This document shows, piece after piece, positions 32,935 through 37,381 of a stretch of 37,381 bases of DNA. Origin of the DNA: an uncultured Clostridia bacterium. GTDB lineage: Bacteria > Bacillota > Clostridia > Monoglobales > Monoglobaceae. The first letter of the stretch is position 1. The number at the start of each line of letters is the position of its first letter. The notes below the pieces were generated by a model. That model was not told the DNA's origin. It did no database searches and saw only the letters and a list, made by a program, of their open reading frames with translations. The DNA lies in the NCBI GenBank assembly GCA_934463175.1, contig CAKSIW010000016.1:1-37381 (forward strand). The letters are read 5' to 3'. A program made the position numbers and the translations under genes.

Positions 32935-33519
32935 ATGAAGTTTACATAAATTTCCTCTTGTAGTGGGATTAAGTGCTGCAATTGGAGTTTATGATAATAT
33001 TCTTTCGTCCATCGCTTATAAACTACCCAAGCTCATAGCGGGCATGATGCACCCTTGGGAACAATAGGCTTATAAGGATGATAAGTGTCTATTTTTACGG
33101 AGTGTATATATCCGGTATGTTTACTTTTCAGCCCGTCAGTTTTTTTGGTGCCTAGTAATGGAAAGTAGCCGGGGCAGACGCAGGCGAAATTCATCATTCT
33201 GTACTATCCCACAGAATAGGGTAAAGTAAATCTGTCTTACTATCGGACACGCTATGCGTGATCGGGACCGATGTGTAAACGAAACGATTTCTCGATAACC
33301 CGTGAACGGGGGTACTATGCCCTTAAGAGAACTAAAAGTATTTTATGGAGATGTAAAAACCACTACCCTTTTGGGTATGAATGAGGTCTGAAAGAAAAAC
33401 CGATTTGGTTTTAAGGAGAAGAACACACAAAGGGAGAGTTTTATGCCCTTTTGCAGATGTGGAGAAAAATTTATATATTGGAGATATGAAAACACGGTCA
33501 ATATTTGACGGTGTTTTTT
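32935..33519 (+). ncRNA. Putative large structured noncoding RNA (about 585 nt)
   Basis: This stretch has a consensus promoter at one end and a terminator at the other, no convincing coding frame and many internal stems. Those found by eye include AGTTTAT/ATAAACT, CCCAAG/CTTGGG, CGGA/TCCG, ATTCTGT/ACAGAAT, CACGC-tat-GCGTG inside ATCGG/CCGAT, CCCGT/ACGGG, TACCC-tttt-GGGTA and AAAACC/GGTTTT. The size and mobile-element setting resemble the large ornate bacterial RNAs (such as ROOL, about 580 nt). I could not match a consensus, so the class is open. Base composition here is less AT-rich than the flanks. Confidence 0.55.
33491..33519 (+). terminator. Terminator of the putative noncoding RNA
   Basis: AACAC-g-GTCAA pairs with TTGAC-g-GTGTT (10 bp with one G-G mismatch), followed by a short T-run. 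Confidence 0.75.
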
Positions 33520-33584
33520 CGTACTTAAAAAGAAATTGTCTCGGTTTCGTGGTTGGGATAAATTTCTGAAAGGGGGTGTTGCTT

Positions 33585-33689
33585 ATGTTATTAAATTTCA
33601 ATACAAATAATCCTTTTGAAAAAACATTAACATATAGATTAAACACTTTTATAAAAATAAACACCCCTGATCACAAAACCATAAAATAA
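33585..33689 (+). CDS. Candidate 34-aa peptide gene
   Basis: ATG 33585 has an AGGGGGTG ribosome site 6 bp upstream and opens a 34-codon frame (MLLNFNTNNPFEKTLTYRL, ending in DHKTIK). It ends 14 bp before the HTH gene. The strong ribosome site is the main argument, since the peptide has no recognisable features. It may be a leader peptide or a small element-encoded protein. The evidence is modest. Confidence 0.4.
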   Translation: MLLNFNTNNPFEKTLTYRLNTFIKINTPDHKTIK

Positions 33690-33703
33690 AATCGTAGGTT
33701 TAT

Positions 33704-34114
33704 ATGGATAATATTTTTTCTGACTTATATCAGTATAAATTATCCGTAAACGAAACCTTATATCAAAGAATCAAAAAAATTATGGAAGTAAAAAATATAT
33801 CAGAAGAGAAATTTTATACAAGGACAACCTTAAACAGAAATATAATGTATGATATTAAACAAAACAAATCAAGACCGCAACTCAGAACGGTCATAACAAT
33901 TTGTATCGGCTTGAACTTAGAGCCTGATGAATCATTGGAACTCATAAGAATAGCCGGATATACTCTGTCAAATACCCTATTAGTAGATTGTGCATATATG
34001 GAGCTTATCTGTCATTATAATGAAACTGACATTTTCCAATGCAATGAAATATTGAAAGAAATGGGTATTGAAGAAAAATATCATTTAGGTTCAAGAGAAA
34101 GAATTAAAGGTTAA
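33704..34114 (+). CDS. Helix-turn-helix (XRE-like) regulator of the mobile element
   Basis: The 136-aa protein has a Cro/cI-like helix-turn-helix across about residues 18-85: LYQRIKKIMEVKNISEEKFYTRTTLNRNIMYDIKQNKSRPQLRTVITICIGLNLEPDESLELIRIAGY. Here the helix after ISEEKFYTRTTL is the likely recognition part. The last 50 residues are acidic and helical. It is followed directly by a strong terminator, so it is separate from the replication genes. A palindrome 3 bp after that terminator is a good candidate for its binding site. It most likely controls excision or replication of the element. Confidence 0.7.
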   Translation: MDNIFSDLYQYKLSVNETLYQRIKKIMEVKNISEEKFYTRTTLNRNIMYDIKQNKSRPQLRTVITICIGLNLEPDESLELIRIAGYTLSNTLLVDCAYMELICHYNETDIFQCNEILKEMGIEEKYHLGSRERIKG

Positions 34115-34121
34115 ATTTGTG

Positions 34122-34156
34122 TACCGCAGATGGTTTTTGCTGTCTGCGGTATTTTT
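34122..34156 (+). terminator. Rho-independent terminator of the HTH gene
   Basis: TACCGCAGA (34122-34130) pairs perfectly with TCTGCGGTA (34143-34151), followed by TTTTT. Confidence 0.92.
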
Positions 34157-34158
34157 AT

Positions 34159-34175
34159 GTCATTTAGTAAATGAC
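34159..34175. promoter_or_regulatory. 17-bp perfect palindrome, candidate operator
   Basis: GTCATTTAGTAAATGAC reads the same on both strands around a central G. It lies right after the terminator of the HTH gene. A partial copy, GTCATTT followed by GTTAAA, lies at 34249-34261. The stretch 34176-34338 otherwise holds a weak TATACT -10-like box at 34290 and no gene. Confidence 0.55.
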
Positions 34176-34338
34176 GGAAACAGACGGATTTATGCAGTTT
34201 TAGGCATTGAAATTTATAAAAGCATTGAAAATGCAAGACTTTTAGCGTCATTTGTTAAAGTTATGAATGTTTTAAATGTCGTGTTATCATATACTCGTAA
34301 TCCGGATTTACAATATTTTACGAGGAGGATTTTTTAAT

Positions 34339-34656
34339 ATGAAAATTCAAGATTTAATAATTGATACCAAGAGTTTAGGAAGTAAGCTGTGGCTTGTTGA
34401 TGTTGCACCTGTGTATGAGTATAAGGACAACAGGCGTACAGAAAATATCACCGGTTATCGCTATACGGTTGCAATGCCTGAAAAAGGTCTTGATAAAATT
34501 AACATCAGAATTGACGGAAAGCAGCTTGTGGAAAAACCGAATGGCTATGCGGAAGTTTCGTTCACAGGTCTTGAACTGTCATTGTATATGATGAATAATC
34601 AGCCACAGGTCAAAGCAACTGCAACAGGTATAACATTGGTTAATAACAAGGCTTAA
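34339..34656 (+). CDS. Small mobile-element protein upstream of rep (possibly YdcP/DUF961-like)
   Basis: The 105-aa protein has no membrane segment and a strand-rich pattern (ENITGYRYTVAMPEKGLDKINIRIDG, YAEVSFTGLELSLYMMNNQPQVKATATGITLV). Gene order in Tn916-type elements places small DUF961 proteins just ahead of the FtsK and replication genes, and the strand pattern is compatible. The similarity is too weak for a firm call. GAGGAGG lies upstream of the ATG. It sits directly before the origin, so a role in DNA processing or single-strand binding is plausible. Confidence 0.6.
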   Translation: MKIQDLIIDTKSLGSKLWLVDVAPVYEYKDNRRTENITGYRYTVAMPEKGLDKINIRIDGKQLVEKPNGYAEVSFTGLELSLYMMNNQPQVKATATGITLVNNKA

Positions 34657-34662
34657 AGGCTA

Positions 34663-34708
34663 TCGGCACGGCGGAGATTTTTCCTTAAAAAAATATTTGC
34701 CGTGCCGA
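34663..34708. other. Perfect 10-bp stem-loop beside the origin
   Basis: TCGGCACGGC (34663-34672) is fully complementary to GCCGTGCCGA (34699-34708). The loop of 26 nt is T- and A-rich, and no T-run follows the stem. It ends 2 bp before the origin stem-loop, so it is likely part of the origin (for example a lagging-strand or Rep accessory structure), or a terminator of the upstream gene. Confidence 0.6.
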
Positions 34709-34710
34709 CC

Positions 34711-34760
34711 AATCCATAAGGGTTAGTATTACCCTTATGGATTGAATGTAGCATGTAGCA
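34711..34760 (+). other. Circovirus-like rolling-circle replication origin with TAGTATTAC and iterons
   Basis: AATCCATAAGGGT (34711-34723) and ACCCTTATGGATT (34731-34743) form a perfect 13-bp stem. The loop is TAGTATT, so the nonanucleotide TAGTATTAC lies at 34724-34732. That is the nick-site sequence of circoviruses, related to TAATATTAC of geminiviruses; the expected cut is after 34730. Three bases past the stem are two perfect tandem copies of TGTAGCA (34747-34753, 34754-34760). This placement matches the Rep-binding iterons of circovirus origins. The rep start codon is 18 bp further on. Confidence 0.88.
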
Positions 34761-34777
34761 GAAAGGTGGTCGATTAT

Positions 34778-35719
34778 ATGTCAAATTCACAATCACGCAA
34801 ATGGACTTTGGTAATAAATAATCCGCTTGAATGTGAGTTTACACACAAGCATATATGCGAAATACTGATGAGGTTTTTTCCTGACTATTTCTGTATGGCT
34901 GACGAGATTGCAAAAACGGGAACTTTTCATACTCATATTTTCATATATTCTCATTCCCCGATACGATTTTCAACGCTGAAAAATCGGTTTCCCATTGCTC
35001 ATATTGAAAAAGCTATCGGAAGTGCAAAACAAAATCGTGATTATATATTAAAATCAGGCAAATGGGAAAATGATGAAAAATCAGAAACAAGTATTGAAGG
35101 CAGTTTTTATGAGTATGGCACTTTGCCAAAGGAACGGGATGAGAACAATCCCAAAATGAGCAAACTGATTGAGAATATCCGTGACGGAAAGCAAACAACA
35201 GAGATTATAGACGATACACCCGAATTTGCTTTTCGCATCCGTGATATTGATGCACTCCGTCAGGTGCTTAATTCAGAAAAATATTTAAGTGAAAACAGAG
35301 ATTTGTATGTAACATATATTTTTGGTGCAAGCGGAACAGGTAAAACAAGGAGTATATATCAAAAGCACGATGCGAAAGAAATTTGCAGAATAACAAATTA
35401 CCGAGCAGGCAAAGGTATAAATTTTGACGGATATTCAGGTCAGGATGTTTTGGTGTTTGAGGAATTTAATTCACAGATACCCATTGAAGAAATGCTGAAC
35501 TATCTTGACATTTATCCTCTTAACCTTCCGGCAAGGTATAACGACAGAACAGCGTGCTTTACAAAGGTATATATTACTTCAAATATTCCCATGTCAGAAC
35601 AGTATAAGGATGTGCAGATTTATCATCCTGAAACTTGGAACGCATTTTTAAGAAGAATACACAAGATTTTGGAATATCACAAGGATGGCAGCATTACGGA
35701 AAGAGGTGCAAAGCTATGA
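34778..35719 (+). CDS. rep: CRESS-DNA-virus-like Rep: HUH endonuclease fused to a superfamily-3 helicase
   Basis: The 313-aa protein has the rolling-circle endonuclease motifs in order: motif I TLVINN (10-15), motif II FHTHIFI with H51 and H53, and motif III DYILK with the nicking Y89 and K92. The stretch HIEKAIGSAKQNRDY (75-89) closely resembles circovirus Rep. The superfamily-3 helicase follows, with Walker A GASGTGKT (183-190), Walker B VLVFEEF (224-230), motif C ITSN (266-269) and arginines at 292-293. ATG 34778 has AAAGGTGG 8 bp upstream. The origin lies just before it, and ftsK overlaps its stop (ATGA). It should nick TAGTATT/AC and drive rolling-circle replication of the excised circle. 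Confidence 0.9.
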   Translation: MSNSQSRKWTLVINNPLECEFTHKHICEILMRFFPDYFCMADEIAKTGTFHTHIFIYSHSPIRFSTLKNRFPIAHIEKAIGSAKQNRDYILKSGKWENDEKSETSIEGSFYEYGTLPKERDENNPKMSKLIENIRDGKQTTEIIDDTPEFAFRIRDIDALRQVLNSEKYLSENRDLYVTYIFGASGTGKTRSIYQKHDAKEICRITNYRAGKGINFDGYSGQDVLVFEEFNSQIPIEEMLNYLDIYPLNLPARYNDRTACFTKVYITSNIPMSEQYKDVQIYHPETWNAFLRRIHKILEYHKDGSITERGAKL

Positions 35720-37035
35720 ACAGACAAGATAAATATGTTTTAGAACGAAATACAAGATTGAAATATCAGTTTTTAAGATTAAAGACAGGCATTTACGAGG
35801 TAATGCATAAAAAATCATACACAATAATTGCAGTTACATACATACTTGTTGCTTTGCTGATATGGGGCATATCAAAAATATGTGTAAGTATGGAAATGGC
35901 AGATATATTTCAGGCATTTAACCGCATTGTATTTTATCTGTTATATCCGCTTTATGCAGTTGCCGGATTTATCGTTATGCTGATTATGATAGGAACTCCA
36001 AAAGGTGCAAAATCCATAAATGAAAATCTTTGGAGAATCGGTCTGACAAATCACGCAACGGAATCTCCCCTGTTACTCCGCAAGTATAAGGAAAACAAAG
36101 AATTTGATATTATAATTATGGAATTTGAGCCTAACGGCATACCTCTTTCAGAATGGCAGGACAAACAGGAACGGATTGAAACTGCATTAAATGTGCATAT
36201 CATAAAATTTGAACAAGGCACAAGCAAAAGACGGATTTTGTTATACACAGTATCAAGCAATGAGGGTTTACCCAAAACTGTTTACTGGAAAGAAAAATAT
36301 TTAAGTGATGAAGATTTTACGCTTATTTTCGGTTACAGTATGACAGGACAGGTTAAAATCAATCTTGCAAAAATACCTCATATACTGCTTGGCGGTTCGA
36401 CAGGTTCGGGTAAAAGTGTACTGCTTAAACTACTCATTATGCAATGTATCAAAAAGGATGCGGAAGTGTTTATTGCAGACTTTAAGGGCGGTGTTGATTT
36501 TCTTCCCGAATGGCACAAAATGTCATATATCATAACAGAAGAAAATACTTTGCTTGAAGTTTTGACAGAGCTTGTAAATGAATTAGAGAACAGAAAACAG
36601 GTGTTAAGGAAATACGGCTGTGCAAACATTGGCGAATACAACAATGTATATGCTAACAAGATGAAAAGAATCGTATTTGCCTGTGATGAGGTTGCAGAGG
36701 TTTTGGATAAAACAGGTCTTTCAAAGGATGCAAAGGAGCTTGTAACACAAATTGAGGGTAAACTCTCTATAATCGCAAGACAAGGCAGAGCATTTGGAAT
36801 ACACCTTATTTTAGCAACTCAAAGACCGGATGCAAACATCTTGACAGGACAAATACGAAATAACATTGATTTCAGAGTGTGCGGAAGAGCCGACAATGTA
36901 TTATCTCAAATCATACTTGATAATACAGAGGCAGCAGACAAAATCCCAAAGGAATCACAAGGATTGTTCATAACACATGACGGGGTTGTATTTCAAGGTT
37001 ATTTGTTTGATGAAAAGGCTGTTTTCGTGGAATAA
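35716..37035 (+). CDS. FtsK/SpoIIIE-type DNA-translocating ATPase (TcpA/Orf21-like)
   Basis: The 439-aa protein has two N-terminal membrane helices (about 34-53 and 72-93). An FtsK-type motor domain follows with Walker A GGSTGSGKS (226-234), Walker B IVFACDE (319-325) and LILATQRPDANILTGQIRNNIDFRVCGRA (364-392). In Tn916-like elements this protein is the coupling ATPase that feeds DNA to the conjugation channel. Here it overlaps the rep stop by 4 bp. No other transfer genes are seen, so it may help the element use a resident conjugation system. Confidence 0.9.
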   Translation: MNRQDKYVLERNTRLKYQFLRLKTGIYEVMHKKSYTIIAVTYILVALLIWGISKICVSMEMADIFQAFNRIVFYLLYPLYAVAGFIVMLIMIGTPKGAKSINENLWRIGLTNHATESPLLLRKYKENKEFDIIIMEFEPNGIPLSEWQDKQERIETALNVHIIKFEQGTSKRRILLYTVSSNEGLPKTVYWKEKYLSDEDFTLIFGYSMTGQVKINLAKIPHILLGGSTGSGKSVLLKLLIMQCIKKDAEVFIADFKGGVDFLPEWHKMSYIITEENTLLEVLTELVNELENRKQVLRKYGCANIGEYNNVYANKMKRIVFACDEVAEVLDKTGLSKDAKELVTQIEGKLSIIARQGRAFGIHLILATQRPDANILTGQIRNNIDFRVCGRADNVLSQIILDNTEAADKIPKESQGLFITHDGVVFQGYLFDEKAVFVE

Positions 37036-37049
37036 AGGATGTGGCAAAT

Positions 37050-37262
37050 ATGGCAGGCAGAAAAGAAAGAGCTGTACCCACTTGGGAAAGATATACCCTG
37101 TCTGTTGAAGAAGCTGCGGAGTATTTCAGAATTGGTGAAAACAAATTAAGAAAGATTATAAATGATAATCAGGATGCTGATTTCATATTGTGGAACGGCA
37201 ACAGACCACAGATAAAACGCAGAATTTTTGAAGGGTATATCGACAAGCTCAATGTAATTTAA
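37050..37262 (+). CDS. xis: Tn916-type excisionase
   Basis: The 70-aa basic protein has the MerR-like winged-helix pattern of Tn916 Xis: WERYTLSVEEAAEYFRIGENKLRKIINDN, then a strand and basic C-terminal helix with IKRRIFEGYIDKLNVI. Xis bends the ends of the element to favour excision by the integrase. ATG 37050 is preferred (AAAGGA 10 bp upstream) over GTG 37041, which is only 1 bp from it. It lies 14 bp after ftsK and 81 bp before the integrase gene. Confidence 0.88.
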   Translation: MAGRKERAVPTWERYTLSVEEAAEYFRIGENKLRKIINDNQDADFILWNGNRPQIKRRIFEGYIDKLNVI

Positions 37263-37270
37263 TAAATTTA

Positions 37271-37299
37271 TTGAAATCAGAACCTGCTTATGATATAAT
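37271..37299 (+). promoter_or_regulatory. Sigma-A promoter of the integrase gene, overlapping a hairpin
   Basis: TTGAAA (37271-37276), 17 bp, TATAAT (37294-37299). An inverted repeat GAACC/GGTTC (about 37280-37322, with an inner ATGA/TCAT) followed by a T-rich run covers the -10 box, so transcription from upstream could be attenuated here. Confidence 0.75.
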
Positions 37300-37343
37300 A
37301 TGAATGTCATATAGTGGGTTCTTTCTTTTAGAAAGGAGCCGTT

Positions 37344-37381
37344 ATGTCAGATAAGAAAAGAGATAATAAAGGCAGAATTCT
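37344..37381 (+). CDS. int: Tn916-type tyrosine integrase (first 12 codons only)
   Basis: The frame starts at ATG 37344 after an AAAGGAG site and reads MSDKKRDNKGRI before the window ends. This matches the start of Tn916-family integrases (MSEKRRDNRGRIL-like). It follows xis, as in that family. The catalytic region is outside the window, so intactness is unknown. Confidence 0.8.
   Translation, partial: MSDKKRDNKGRI

Noticed and set aside
33381..33569. Open frame of 62 codons near the end of the putative noncoding RNA
   Set aside because: It spans the terminator hairpin, lacks a good ribosome site and has no recognisable features; the structured-RNA reading explains the region better.
34119..34337. 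Open frame of 72 codons after the HTH gene
   Set aside because: It starts on top of a perfect terminator hairpin and the 17-bp palindrome, and has no ribosome site.

Overview
The window is chromosomal DNA from a low-to-medium GC Gram-positive anaerobe of the class Clostridia (Bacillota). The evidence is the gene families present (RecR, FtsEX, a CdaR-like regulator, GreA-LysS, a DUF421 protein, copper-amine-oxidase 'stalk' domains, a SpoIID-like peptidoglycan protein), canonical Shine-Dalgarno sites, and sigma-A promoters with 17-bp spacers. A gut Clostridia lineage is likely, but the species cannot be named from the sequence. An accessory, AT-rich island begins immediately after lysS at about 27.56 kb and runs to the right edge.

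Region 1 (1-8.8 kb). A minus-strand cluster recR-queG-rlmD ends in a single-polypeptide MmeI-like (type IIL) restriction-modification enzyme. A secreted stalk-domain protein and manA diverge upstream of it. This block is bracketed by inverted copies of a dispersed intergenic repeat. The left copy ends in a series of five small hairpins whose arms differ in sequence but stay complementary. Between manA and a DUF421 membrane protein lies a 700-bp gene-free palindromic region holding two divergent copies of a structured repeat with compensatory base changes.

Region 2 (8.9-27.56 kb). These are plus-strand housekeeping genes: a three-gene SpoIID-like/peptidoglycan-binding cluster, trmB, the infC-rpmI-rplT operon (infC appears to start at AUA), an ECF S component, a SpoU methyltransferase, dprA, topA, a CdaR-like regulator, ftsEX with an M23 peptidase and an S41 protease, a hypothetical gene, greA and lysS. 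A convergent membrane protein overlaps trmB. The M23-S41 gap and the greA leader each contain strong RNA-structure candidates.

Region 3 (27.56-37.38 kb). Cargo comes first: a lone KAP-type P-loop NTPase, then a BlaI/BlaR1-type regulatory pair whose BlaR1 has a stalk-like sensor instead of a penicillin-binding domain, with a 55-aa gene overlapping it. Next is a likely 590-nt structured noncoding RNA with its own promoter and terminator. After that comes the core of an integrative element: an HTH regulator, a small conserved-looking gene, a replication origin, rep, an FtsK/TcpA-like ATPase, an excisionase and the start of a Tn916-type integrase. No type IV secretion genes are visible.

The most striking system is the origin-rep pair. 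Rep has the HUH endonuclease plus superfamily-3 helicase layout of eukaryotic CRESS-DNA viruses. Just upstream is a perfect 13-bp stem-loop displaying the circovirus-type nonanucleotide TAGTATTAC, followed by two tandem 7-bp iterons. This arrangement matches a circovirus origin, here carried by an integrative or mobilisable bacterial element.
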